A stretch of 64,000 bases of DNA, taken from NCBI RefSeq assembly GCF_030489605.1, contig NZ_JAUKFY010000004.1:305472-369471 (forward strand), read 5' to 3'. The notes below the pieces were generated by a model. It saw only the letters and a program-made list of their open reading frames with translations. It made no database searches and was not told the DNA's origin. Shown here piece by piece: positions 1 to 8,359 of this stretch (positions are counted from its first letter, which is position 1; the number at the start of each line of letters is the position of its first letter). Made by a program: the position numbers and the translations under genes. Source of the stretch: Brevibacillus laterosporus (GTDB lineage: Bacteria; Bacillota; Bacilli; Brevibacillales; Brevibacillaceae).

Positions 1-1987
1 ACGCTCCCTCATCATCAATCAAATGAACATGATTCACTTCGTCTTCACTGTTCTTTAACTTAATAGCAACGACCGCTCCTGAACGATTGGTTTCATACTC
101 TTTTAGCGCTGTTTTTTTAAGCAAGCCGCTCTTGGTTGAATGGCAGACATATAATGGCTTGTCAAAGCTATTGACAATATGTACAGCGACGATTCTTTGG
201 CCCTTTTCAAGAGAAAGCACATTTACAAGTGCTGTCCCAATATCCTTCCATTTCGCGTCCGGAATATCATTTACCAGCATAGCAAAATATTTGCCATCCT
301 GTGTAAAGAATAGCGCTGTATGGGATGTATTGGTTTCACAGAAGGTCCTTACCTTATCCCCTTCCTTTACCCCGCAGGTTTCAATCGAACCGCCCATGGA
401 TTTAAAGGAACGTGGGCTAACTCGTTTCACGTAGCCTTCATGTGTTAACGTCACAATACAGTCCTCTACCTGAATTTGCATGGATAAATCGAGTTTAATT
501 TCCTCAATTTCGCCCTGGATTTCAGTCATACGCGGCTCACTATATTTTTTCTTGATTTCACTTAGCTCTGCAACCAGAACCGAAATTAGCTTTTTCTCAC
601 TACCTAGAATAGCCTTAAGCTCCTCTATTTCCTTGGCAAGCGTCTGTAGCTCCTTCTCAAGCTTCACAATATCAATTCGTGTTAAAGAAGCAAGCTGAAT
701 ACTTAAAATAGCGTCTGCTTGCAGCTCAGTAAAACCAAACTTTGCAATAATATTCGCTTTTGCGTCCGCGCGGTCCTCAGAATCCATAATCGTATCCACG
801 ATTTGTCTGAGAATGGACTTAGCATGAATCAAGCCCTCAACAATATGCCTTCGATTTTCTTTGCGATCCAGATCAAATTGAGAGCGACGAGTCACCATCT
901 CTTTTTGATGTGAAATGTAAGCATCCAGTAACTGCTTGAGTCCCATCTGCTTGATGGTGCCCTCATGGATGGCATTCATATTGTAGTTGTAGAAAATCTG
1001 TAAATCCGTATTTTTATATAAATATTGAAGTATTGCTTGGGCGTCAGCTTCTTTTTTCAGATCGATAACAACACGGACTTTTTTTAACTCGGCTTCCTTA
1101 CGCCCGGTCTCGTCTCGAACAGCTAGTGCACCTTCGATCTTTCGCTCCATAACCAGCTCATCGATTTGAGCGACTAGCTTTGATTTCACCACATCATATG
1201 GAATTTCACTAATCACAATGCGCTTATGCTTGTTCCCTTTTGCCTCTTCGACATCAGCTCGTCCACGAATGATAAACTGACCTCTACCTGTCTCAAACGC
1301 CTTTTTAATGCCAGATACCCCTTGAACAATCCCTCTGTTAGAGAAATCCGGACCCTTCACGAACTCCATGAGCTCATCAGTCGTAATGGATGGTTTACGC
1401 ATCATGGCAATTGTAGCGTCAATGACTTCTCCGAGATTATGTGTAGGGATGTCGGTAGCAAAGCCTACAGCGATACCAGACGCTCCGTTTACCAGTAAAT
1501 TCGGGAACCGTGCTGGTAAAACAGCAGGCTGCACTGTGGAATTATCATAGTTCGGGATAAAAGGTACGGTATCCTTTTCAATATCTCGCAATAATTCATT
1601 AGCCAATGCAGACAAGCGAGCCTCCGTATATCGCATAGCAGCCGGAGGATCGGCATCAAGGCTACCGAAGTTACCTTGCCCCTGAATTAACACATGGCGC
1701 ATCTTCCACCATTGTGCCATCCGTACCATCGTCTCATATATGGAGGCATCCCCATGCGGATGGTACGTACCCATTACGGAACCAACTGTTTTGGCTGATT
1801 TCCGATAAGGCTTATCAAAGGTGTTATTCTCTTCGTACATCGAATATAAAATCCGGCGTTGTACCGGCTTTAAGCCATCGCGAGCATCCGGAATAGCACG
1901 CGAGAGGATAACTAGATTAGCATAATCCCCAAAACGTTTTCCCATGATTTCTGCAAAGCTTTGTTCAATTAAACGACTAGAAAACAT
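1..1987 (-). CDS. parC: DNA topoisomerase IV subunit A (C-terminus cut by window edge)
   Basis: ParC cleaves and rejoins DNA in the topoisomerase IV decatenase together with ParE. The frame is open from an ATG at 1987 to the window edge, giving about 662 residues without the C-terminus. The catalytic tyrosine is Tyr120 in the motif AAMRYTEARL, and the QRDR helix motif HPHGDASIYE spans residues 76-85. The coiled-coil gate and the start of the beta-pinwheel domain (around residue 500 on) follow. The gene begins one base after the parE stop codon, with a GGAGAGG-type ribosome binding site inside the end of parE, so the two are almost certainly co-transcribed. Being paired with ParE rather than lying behind gyrB favours ParC over GyrA. 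Ala81 occupies the position of the usual quinolone-contact serine. Confidence 0.95.
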   Translation of the reverse strand, partial: MFSSRLIEQSFAEIMGKRFGDYANLVILSRAIPDARDGLKPVQRRILYSMYEENNTFDKPYRKSAKTVGSVMGTYHPHGDASIYETMVRMAQWWKMRHVLIQGQGNFGSLDADPPAAMRYTEARLSALANELLRDIEKDTVPFIPNYDNSTVQPAVLPARFPNLLVNGASGIAVGFATDIPTHNLGEVIDATIAMMRKPSITTDELMEFVKGPDFSNRGIVQGVSGIKKAFETGRGQFIIRGRADVEEAKGNKHKRIVISEIPYDVVKSKLVAQIDELVMERKIEGALAVRDETGRKEAELKKVRVVIDLKKEADAQAILQYLYKNTDLQIFYNYNMNAIHEGTIKQMGLKQLLDAYISHQKEMVTRRSQFDLDRKENRRHIVEGLIHAKSILRQIVDTIMDSEDRADAKANIIAKFGFTELQADAILSIQLASLTRIDIVKLEKELQTLAKEIEELKAILGSEKKLISVLVAELSEIKKKYSEPRMTEIQGEIEEIKLDLSMQIQVEDCIVTLTHEGYVKRVSPRSFKSMGGSIETCGVKEGDKVRTFCETNTSHTALFFTQDGKYFAMLVNDIPDAKWKDIGTALVNVLSLEKGQRIVAVHIVNSFDKPLYVCHSTKSGLLKKTALKEYETNRSGAVVAIKLKNSEDEVNHVHLIDDEGA

Positions 1988-1988
1988 G

Positions 1989-3956
1989 CTACTCATCCTC
2001 TCCTACTTCAAAAGTGACATGGGTCTCGATCCATTCACGGCGAGGAGGGACTTTATCGCCCATTAAAACCGTAATTAGTTTTTCACAATGAGCCCGGTCT
2101 GCAAGAGACACTTGGATCAGCTTTCGGTTCTCAGGGTCCATTGTCGTCTCCCATAATTGATCAGGGTTCATCTCACCTAAGCCCTTGTAACGTGTAATTT
2201 TTGCCCCTTTGCCTAACTTTTTCAGAGCGATTTCCAATTCATGATCATCCCAGCAGTAATAGGATTCGGCACCCTTCTTACCCTTTCCACCATCTTTAGA
2301 TACCTGATAAAGCGGCGGCTGAGCAATATAAAGCTTATTAGCCGCAATAAGCGGCTGCATATAACGGAAGAAGAAGGTTAACAGGAGCGCTTGGATATGT
2401 GAACCATCCACGTCAGCGTCAGACATGATAATTATCTTATCGAACGCGCAATTCTCAATGGAAAATTCTTCGCCAATATCTGTCTCCAGCACTTCTAAGA
2501 TCGTTCTGAACTCTTCATTTGATAAAACCTCGGAGAGCTTAGCCTTTTCCGTATTCAACGGCTTTCCTTTCAAACCAAAGATCGCTTGGTATTCAGAGTT
2601 GCGAGCTTGCTTAGCCGACCCTCCTGCTGAATCACCCTCGACTAAGAATAACTCGTTAATCTTCGGATTTTTATATTGAGGGGGTGCAAATTTTTCAGAA
2701 ATGGATTTACGTTTCTTTGCTCCCTTTCCTTTTTTGTCCCCGCGCAGTGCTTCTCGTTGTTTTCGCAGCTCTTCACGAATTTGCATCGATTTTAATGCTT
2801 TATCAATTAATAGCTTAGCGATCTCAGGATTCTCTTCTAAGAAAAAGCCCAATTTTTCCGAGATGATCTGTTCAACAATGGTGCGTGCTTCTTCATTGCC
2901 CAATTTATCCTTTGTTTGCGATTCAAACTGAACATCAGACATTTGCAGAGATAACACGCCTAAAAAGCCTTCACGCAAATCGTTCCCGGTCAAATTGGGA
3001 TCTTTTTCCTTGATATACCCTTTCCTGCGGGCAAAATCATTAAAAATCCTGGTGGTTGCATTTTTAAAGCCTGTGACATGTGTACCACCATCATTTGTCG
3101 GGATTGAATTCACATAAGAAGCTAATGTCTCCGTATAGCCATCATTGTATTGGAAGGCCAGCTCTACATACACGTTATCCTTTTCACCATCAAAGTAAAC
3201 TACAGAATGAAGGCCATTTTTACCCTCGTTTAAATACTCTACATATGATTTAATGCCATCTTCATAATGGAATTCTTCTTTACGTACCTCTGGCGTACGT
3301 TTATCAATTAACACCATGCGTAAGCCTTTCAACAGAAAAGCCGTTTCACGGAAGCGATCACGCAAGGTTTCGTAATCAAATTTAGTAGTGGTAAATACCT
3401 CAGGGTCTGGCTGGAACGTTACGGTTGTCCCCGTACGTTTGGACTTTCCTACAATCTCAAGGCCCGTGACAGCCTTACCTACAAATTCCTGCCCATTCTT
3501 ATCCACTACATATTCAAAGCGTTGTTTATAAATGTTTCCTTCTCGGTGAATTTCTACTTCCAGCCAGCGAGACAAGGCAACGACGACACTGGAGCCAACT
3601 CCGTGCAAGCCGCCGCTTTTTTTATACCCGCCTCCGCCAAATTTACCACCTGCGTGAAGTGTAGTAAAAATGACCTCTGGCACTGGTCGTCCAGATTTAT
3701 GCATACCTGTTGGAATACCGCGTCCGTGATCCTCCACGCTAACGCTGCCATCCGGATAAAGAGTGACAATAATGCGATCGTTCACGCCAGCCAAAGCTTC
3801 ATCCTTAGCATTATCCACGATCTCCCACACCAAATGGTGCAAACCGCGTGATCCAGTGGAGCCTATGTACATACCAGGCCTTTTACGTACGGCGATCAAG
3901 CCTTCCAGGACCTGAATATCTTCTTCGGTATATGATAGTGCTCGATTATCAGCCAT
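1989..3956 (-). CDS. parE: DNA topoisomerase IV subunit B (ATPase subunit)
   Basis: ParE is the ATPase subunit of topoisomerase IV. The 655-residue length matches Firmicute ParE/GrlB. The GHKL ATP site shows DNAKDEALAG (about residue 48) and GRGIP; the Toprim domain shows LVEGDSAGGSAKQ and DADVDGSHI, which hold the metal-binding acidic residues. The C-terminal motif ITRYKGLGEMNPDQLWETT is typical of type II topoisomerase B subunits. GyrB is the alternative, but pairing with the adjacent parC and the ParE-like start TEEDIQVLEGL support ParE. The gene heads a two-gene parE-parC operon; the roughly 365 bases upstream hold no other gene. Confidence 0.95.
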   Translation of the reverse strand: MADNRALSYTEEDIQVLEGLIAVRKRPGMYIGSTGSRGLHHLVWEIVDNAKDEALAGVNDRIIVTLYPDGSVSVEDHGRGIPTGMHKSGRPVPEVIFTTLHAGGKFGGGGYKKSGGLHGVGSSVVVALSRWLEVEIHREGNIYKQRFEYVVDKNGQEFVGKAVTGLEIVGKSKRTGTTVTFQPDPEVFTTTKFDYETLRDRFRETAFLLKGLRMVLIDKRTPEVRKEEFHYEDGIKSYVEYLNEGKNGLHSVVYFDGEKDNVYVELAFQYNDGYTETLASYVNSIPTNDGGTHVTGFKNATTRIFNDFARRKGYIKEKDPNLTGNDLREGFLGVLSLQMSDVQFESQTKDKLGNEEARTIVEQIISEKLGFFLEENPEIAKLLIDKALKSMQIREELRKQREALRGDKKGKGAKKRKSISEKFAPPQYKNPKINELFLVEGDSAGGSAKQARNSEYQAIFGLKGKPLNTEKAKLSEVLSNEEFRTILEVLETDIGEEFSIENCAFDKIIIMSDADVDGSHIQALLLTFFFRYMQPLIAANKLYIAQPPLYQVSKDGGKGKKGAESYYCWDDHELEIALKKLGKGAKITRYKGLGEMNPDQLWETTMDPENRKLIQVSLADRAHCEKLITVLMGDKVPPRREWIETHVTFEVGEDE

Positions 3957-4321
3957 TCTGTTCTCCCCTCTTACACACTTGCAATCAACGTTCCTTCAAG
4001 CGAACACCTAATCGCTATTTTATCTCATTTCATAAAAAGAAAAAACTCTTTTACATGAAAGCTCTTACATAGTTGCTACTATACATGTATTTTACTTGTT
4101 GTTCCACCGTAACAAACGCACATACAAAGAAAAGTTAACCTTTCCTATTGCTTTTCCCTATTCTTCTAGAAAAATAACCATCTTTATCCCTTTCTAACAA
4201 AGGTAACGTTCTTCCTGCTTTTTTATATGTATTTTTTTGCAATCTGGCTTTTATAAAAGGTAAACTACAGGCTGCTTCCTAAAAACAACAGGAACATTCG
4301 TTCGTTTCTTGTAGATAAATA
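3957..4321. other. intergenic stretch upstream of parE
   Basis: This AT-rich interval between the end of the YebC-family gene and parE holds no coding sequence I can support. It must contain the parE-parC promoter on the minus strand, but I do not see hexamers clear enough to call. Confidence 0.5.
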
Positions 4322-4352
4322 CAGCCACCCTGCCGTTTGGACAAGATGGCTG
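4322..4352 (-). terminator. rho-independent terminator of the YebC-family gene
   Basis: Read on the minus strand, an 11-bp stem (CAGCCATCTTG pairing with CAGGGTGGCTG through two G-U pairs) closes a 9-base loop. A moderately T-rich stretch (TATTTATCT) follows. It lies six bases past the stop codon. Confidence 0.65.
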
Positions 4353-4358
4353 AAAGAC

Positions 4359-5105
4359 TTAGCCTTGAATACGTTCCAGCTCTTCTTTATCAATGTCGTA
4401 ATTCGCATACACATTTTGTACGTCGTCATTTTCTTCAAATGCTTCCATCATCTTCAGGATTTTTTCAGCATCTTCACCTGAGACCTTCACAGTGTTTTGT
4501 GGAATCCACTGTACCTCAGCATTGGTAAATTTATATCCCTCTGCTTCCAATGCATGTTTTACTTGCTCTAATTCGTGAGGATGCGCAATGACTTCGAATT
4601 CTTCTTCTGTCACGATTAAATCCTCTGCACCAGCTTCTAGGGCTTGCATCAGCATTGTATCTTCATCAATTTCAAATTCTTCGCGGTCAATAACAATTAC
4701 ACCTTTACGGTCAAACATGAAGCTTACAGATCCTGTTTCACCCATATTTCCACCGCGTTTACCAAAAATAGCTCGTACATCAGCGGCTGTACGATTACGA
4801 TTATCAGACAAGCATTCTACGATAACAGCTACTCCGCCTGGAGCATAGCCTTCATAACGAATTTCTTCGTAATTATCCCCTTGTCCGCTGTCCGTAGCTT
4901 TTTTAATCGCACGCTCAATATTGTCATTGGGCATATTAATAGCTCGTGCATTGGCAATAATTGCTTTTAGTTTCAGGTTTGCAGTCGGGTCAGGTCCGCC
5001 GTTTTTAGCTTCTACATAGATTTGACGAGCTAACTTAACATATTGATTGTTTTTCTTTTGATCGGCTGCACCTTTTTTTCCTGCAAATAACTTAAACTTT
5101 GGCAT
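4359..5105 (-). CDS. YebC/PmpR (TACO1) family protein
   Basis: The YebC family are three-domain proteins linked to translation of difficult proline-rich stretches and, in some bacteria, to transcriptional regulation. The 248 residues carry family hallmarks: KLARQIYVEAKNGGPDPTAN (residues 24-43), NMPNDNIERAIKKA, YEGYAPGGVAVIVE, NRTAADVRAIFGKRGGNMG and a C-terminal DVQNVYANYDI. The N-terminus (MPKFKLFAGKKGAADQKK) differs from the canonical MAGHSKWxNIKHRK start, so this is a variant paralogue comparable in kind to B. subtilis YeeI/YrbC. It is monocistronic with its own terminator. The start is supported by a GAGGAGAG-type ribosome binding site. Confidence 0.88.
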   Translation of the reverse strand: MPKFKLFAGKKGAADQKKNNQYVKLARQIYVEAKNGGPDPTANLKLKAIIANARAINMPNDNIERAIKKATDSGQGDNYEEIRYEGYAPGGVAVIVECLSDNRNRTAADVRAIFGKRGGNMGETGSVSFMFDRKGVIVIDREEFEIDEDTMLMQALEAGAEDLIVTEEEFEVIAHPHELEQVKHALEAEGYKFTNAEVQWIPQNTVKVSGEDAEKILKMMEAFEENDDVQNVYANYDIDKEELERIQG

Positions 5106-5285
5106 CTGAAACTCTCCTCACCAGAAATGTCTGCTTGGGTATGAAATAATAATTTATTGTAGCAAAAAGTAGCGATTCGTACAAGGCTGGCTCGTCTGAT
5201 TGCCACAAAGATGGCAAGGGTAAAGACATAATTACGGGGTAAGCTAGATAGTGAACCCATACCTATTTGCGAGGAGGATGAGCCT

Positions 5286-5675
5286 GTGCTAAGTGCAACG
5301 AAACCGTTTATAAAGCTGCATAAATATGACGAGCATCTGGTAGCTGACATTGAGGCACTCAATTCATCTGGATATGCTAAAGATGACATTTATGTGTTGA
5401 AATGGAACCCCGATAAGAATCATTCCAATCAGCGCGACAATTTTTACAAATACAGTACACATTTTGAAAAAGCAAAGGGCCATATCGACAGCAAAGCTAA
5501 CTTTTTTGATAACGGCGGAAAGGAATTACGTTCAAAGCTCGAACATATCGGGCTAACCAAAGACGAAGCCTCTGCCTTAGTAAGAGAACTGGAAGAGACG
5601 GATAAAACCTGCATTTTGGCTGTGCATGATTTAAAGGATAATATTATTGAAATGAATACTCAATATAATCAATAG
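5286..5675 (+). CDS. general stress protein 17M-like (YflT-type) protein
   Basis: This is a 129-residue cytoplasmic protein resembling the general-stress 17M/YflT domain, a small alpha/beta fold in sigma-B or heat-stress proteins of Bacillales. The biochemical role is unknown. The pattern DIEALNSSGYAKDDIYVL (residues 16-33) is the typical first beta-alpha-beta unit, and SKLEHIGLTKDEASALVREL resembles the C-terminal helices. The GTG start is set by GAGGAGG at 5271-5277, eight bases upstream; the nearby ATG at 5279 is out of frame and stops after four codons. It is transcribed divergently from the YebC-family gene and ends in a strong terminator. I see no clear sigma-B promoter. Confidence 0.7.
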   Translation: MLSATKPFIKLHKYDEHLVADIEALNSSGYAKDDIYVLKWNPDKNHSNQRDNFYKYSTHFEKAKGHIDSKANFFDNGGKELRSKLEHIGLTKDEASALVRELEETDKTCILAVHDLKDNIIEMNTQYNQ

Positions 5676-5693
5676 GGTGCTACAATCAGCAAG

Positions 5694-5722
5694 AAACCCG
5701 GAGTAAAGGTAGCTCCGGGTTT
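5694..5722. terminator. bidirectional terminator between convergent genes
   Basis: A perfect 10-bp stem, AAACCCGGAG with CTCCGGGTTT, encloses a 9-base loop. It lies between the convergent stress-protein gene and the DUF1292 gene and could serve both. Confidence 0.8.
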
Positions 5723-5748
5723 GATTTATCTCATTTGACATGTCTTTT

Positions 5749-6048
5749 TTACTCGTGAGTGCAGTCAATCAGCTCGATGCCTTCCATTGTTTCATGCAAT
5801 TTCGCATGAGCAGCCTCTTCCTCTTCTTCTAGCAACGGCACTAGTTCTCCATCTTCAATACCAAACACATAAATGTCGATTTCGCCTTCTTCATCAATCT
5901 CGTCTTCTTCGGTTGCCTCAGTAAGTGCAACAAATTGTTTGTTATTTAATTCAAACATCGCGATTACTTCAAAATCGCCCATTTCCTCGCCATTTTCATC
6001 GTCTAGAGTGATGATATCGCCTAAAGCCAAATCTTTTTCATTTTCCAT
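5749..6048 (-). CDS. DUF1292 family acidic protein (YrzB-like)
   Basis: A 99-residue, very acidic protein of the DUF1292 family, widespread in Firmicutes and of unknown function. Family hallmarks are the N-terminal ITLDDENGEEMGDFEVIAMF (residues 13-32), the central NNKQFVALTEA, and a predicted all-beta core followed by an acidic tail (VPLLEEEEEAAH). B. subtilis yrzB usually sits with alaS-ruvX genes, but here it is alone, bounded by terminators on both sides. Confidence 0.8.
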   Translation of the reverse strand: MENEKDLALGDIITLDDENGEEMGDFEVIAMFELNNKQFVALTEATEEDEIDEEGEIDIYVFGIEDGELVPLLEEEEEAAHAKLHETMEGIELIDCTHE

Positions 6049-6250
6049 GTGTATATGCCTCCTGCTTTTGTTCGCTTAGGTTATGTATGTCGTCCATTCA
6101 GACAGCAACTCATATGTTTGGTATAGGGTTACATAACAGGCTAGTTACTAGCTCAATTAGCTAGGCCTATTCACATCCAGTGTTCCCTAACACCTTTCTT
6201 AGCATACCCTGCTTTTCAGGAAAAGTCCATGAGAAGTTCTAAAACATAAA

Positions 6251-6276
6251 GACCGTCTCCTTCTAAGAAGACGGTC
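6251..6276 (-). terminator. terminator of the sigma/ABC operon
   Basis: GACCGTCT pairs with AGACGGTC, extended inside by CTTC/GAAG. On the minus strand TTTATGTTTT follows. It lies about 30 bases past the last gene of the operon that begins with the ECF sigma factor. Confidence 0.75.
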
Positions 6277-6306
6277 TCCTTCATTTATCTACTGTTTCGA
6301 GGTAAA

Positions 6307-6498
6307 CTAATCCGCCTCGTAAGGGATCTCTTCAATGACTCCCTTCTCAATCAAAAAGGCTTCCTCAGCTTCCAAAATTGTAATAATTTCTTGACGTCCT
6401 ACTTTCATGCCGCCTTCAGCAAGTTTTCTTTCTACGAATTGCAGCATCTCTTCATAGTCTAACACTTGTACATCTTGTTGATTATTTTGCTGTCCCAT
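6307..6498 (-). CDS. small conserved-looking protein of unknown function
   Basis: I do not recognise this 63-residue soluble protein. It starts with a Gln/Asn-rich segment (MGQQNNQQDVQVLDYEEML) and continues as two predicted helices ending IEEIPYEAD. The start is the ATG at 6498, preceded at good spacing by AGGGGG; the longer open frame upstream to 6558 has no ribosome binding site. It lies 65 bases after the ABC permease and before the terminator, so it may be the last gene of that operon. Confidence 0.6.
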   Translation of the reverse strand: MGQQNNQQDVQVLDYEEMLQFVERKLAEGGMKVGRQEIITILEAEEAFLIEKGVIEEIPYEAD

Positions 6499-6563
6499 GG
6501 TTATAACCCCCTGCATTCTCTCAGCCATTCTTTGGGTAGTATAGCATGAATCCACCAAGCAGG

Positions 6564-7433
6564 CTATTCACCAGTGCCCTCACTCATGCCCTCTTGTTTT
6601 CGAGACCAAGGACGGCGCACTGGCTTTAACAAGTAAGCAGACCAACATAATAAACCAATGCTGAGCACTAGATAAAAGATAGCGAAATATCCCCAATAAA
6701 AATCATCGTTGCCTAAAACAGAAGAAAACATGGTCATGCCTAGAATACGTGAACCGACAATGCATGGATTAATATAGGTAAGCCACTTTATTAGGAAAAA
6801 GTTTTCTATCCCATTCATGTCGGGATACCAGTAATGCAGAATCGCTGCCAAAAAATACAAGAGAAACCCTGTACCGACCACAAAGAAAAAGGCAATACCA
6901 TATGCAATAATCGTACTAACCCCGGTTCGTTTAACCCATGTTGAACAGAAGATTCCTAACGACCCAAAAAACAGGATATTGATAACAAAAAAGAGAATGA
7001 TACTAAAAATTTGGACTGGCGATACTCCACCGTATAAGAATACAAAACTGTATAGCGGCAGTGAAGCCATAATTAAGAGAAACATAAAGGACAATGATGT
7101 AACCAGCTTGCTCAAAATAATCCGTCGTGGCGATAATTGAGTGGTTAATAGGATATTAAGGGTTTGCCTTTCCCTTTCACCGCTGATTGTCCCTGCTGCT
7201 AATGCCGGCGCAATAAAACAAATCAAGGCATAATGCAGAGCTGACATTGCAAAAAACAGATCATCTCCCTCTCCTAAAAAAAACGTGGACGTTTTCTCCA
7301 TTATAGTTAAATATCCCAGCAGAACTGCGCCAAAGACCATTAGATAGCTAAACAGAATCCAGATCGACCTTTTCGAACGAAATCTCTCACGCAATTCTTT
7401 AGAAATAAGCGGATTGCCAAAAAAGTGACCCAT
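6564..7433 (-). CDS. ABC-2 type transporter permease
   Basis: A 289-residue integral membrane permease with about six hydrophobic segments (near residues 25-45, 65-85, 105-135, 140-160, 170-200 and 250-275). The motif AAGTISGERERQTLNILLTT (about 79-98) is the E-loop signature of ABC-2 exporters related to gliding-motility GldF and NosY-type permeases. Its ATG shares one base with the stop codon of the ATPase gene (TGATG), showing translational coupling. With that ATPase it should form an exporter or a membrane-stress complex; the substrate is unknown. Confidence 0.85.
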   Translation of the reverse strand: MGHFFGNPLISKELRERFRSKRSIWILFSYLMVFGAVLLGYLTIMEKTSTFFLGEGDDLFFAMSALHYALICFIAPALAAGTISGERERQTLNILLTTQLSPRRIILSKLVTSLSFMFLLIMASLPLYSFVFLYGGVSPVQIFSIILFFVINILFFGSLGIFCSTWVKRTGVSTIIAYGIAFFFVVGTGFLLYFLAAILHYWYPDMNGIENFFLIKWLTYINPCIVGSRILGMTMFSSVLGNDDFYWGYFAIFYLVLSIGLLCWSAYLLKPVRRPWSRKQEGMSEGTGE

Positions 7434-8359
7434 CAGTTGCCCACCCCTTCCGTAATAGCTAAGAACACATCTTCTAGGTTTTCCTGTGAGTCTGCGAAGT
7501 GTGTTACAGGGATGTTTGCCTGTATTAACTGCTGTAGTAAAATAACCTTCTCTTCTGGCGTACCTGTAAAGTGAAACCGAAAATGACTGTTTTTGTTATC
7601 TAAACGCCTCACATAAGGAGAGGCTTGAAGGATTTGTTCTGCAAGCTCCACGTTCCCCAGGGTCTTTACCTGCATAATAGAGATACCGCGTGTCTCCGTG
7701 CTTACCTCGTTAACGGCTCCATTTGCAATAAGCTGACCCTTTTCAATGACGCCGATCTCATCGCAAAGCTCTGCCAGCTCAGGCAGGATATGTGAGCTAA
7801 TAAGGATTGTTTTGCCCATTCCTTGCAATTTCTTTAAGATTTCTCGCATTTCGATCCGTGCTCGTGGGTCCAATCCTGAAGCAGGCTCATCCAAAATAAG
7901 AATTTCTGGACTATGAACCAAGCAACGGGCTAATCCGAGACGCTGTTTCATTCCGCGTGACAAATGATCGACATAAGCATCAGCTTTATTACTGAGATTA
8001 ACTAAATCCAGCAAATCAGCAATCAAATTAGAACGGTTTCGGGCTGGAATATTATATGCCCTTGCATAAAAGTCAAGGTACTCGGTTGCTTTTAAATTAT
8101 CATAAACACCGAAAAAATCAGGCATATAGCCTAGGAGCTGTTTAACCTCCCCAGGCTCCTTCTCTACATCATATCCGCCAACATAAGCTTTTCCGCTGGT
8201 AGCTGGTAGGAGGGTAGCCAGGATCATCATCGTTGTACTCTTGCCTGCGCCATTTGGCCCAATAAACCCATAAACGCTTCCCTTTTGAATGGAGAGGTTC
8301 ACATTCTTTAGAGCTTCAAATTTCCCATATCGTTTGGAGAGATTCTGCGTCTGTATCAT
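7433..8359 (-). CDS. ABC transporter ATP-binding protein
   Basis: The 308-residue ATPase partner of the downstream permease. Walker A is GPNGAGKST (about residues 35-43), the signature is LSRGMKQRLGLA, Walker B is EILILDEPASGLDP and the switch histidine lies in ISSHILPEL. The C-terminal 80 residues form the extra domain common in drug- and bacitracin-type ABC-2 ATPases (NatA, CcmA-like). It overlaps both the upstream 767-residue protein gene and the permease gene by one base, so all three are translationally coupled. Confidence 0.9.
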   Translation of the reverse strand: MIQTQNLSKRYGKFEALKNVNLSIQKGSVYGFIGPNGAGKSTTMMILATLLPATSGKAYVGGYDVEKEPGEVKQLLGYMPDFFGVYDNLKATEYLDFYARAYNIPARNRSNLIADLLDLVNLSNKADAYVDHLSRGMKQRLGLARCLVHSPEILILDEPASGLDPRARIEMREILKKLQGMGKTILISSHILPELAELCDEIGVIEKGQLIANGAVNEVSTETRGISIMQVKTLGNVELAEQILQASPYVRRLDNKNSHFRFHFTGTPEEKVILLQQLIQANIPVTHFADSQENLEDVFLAITEGVGN

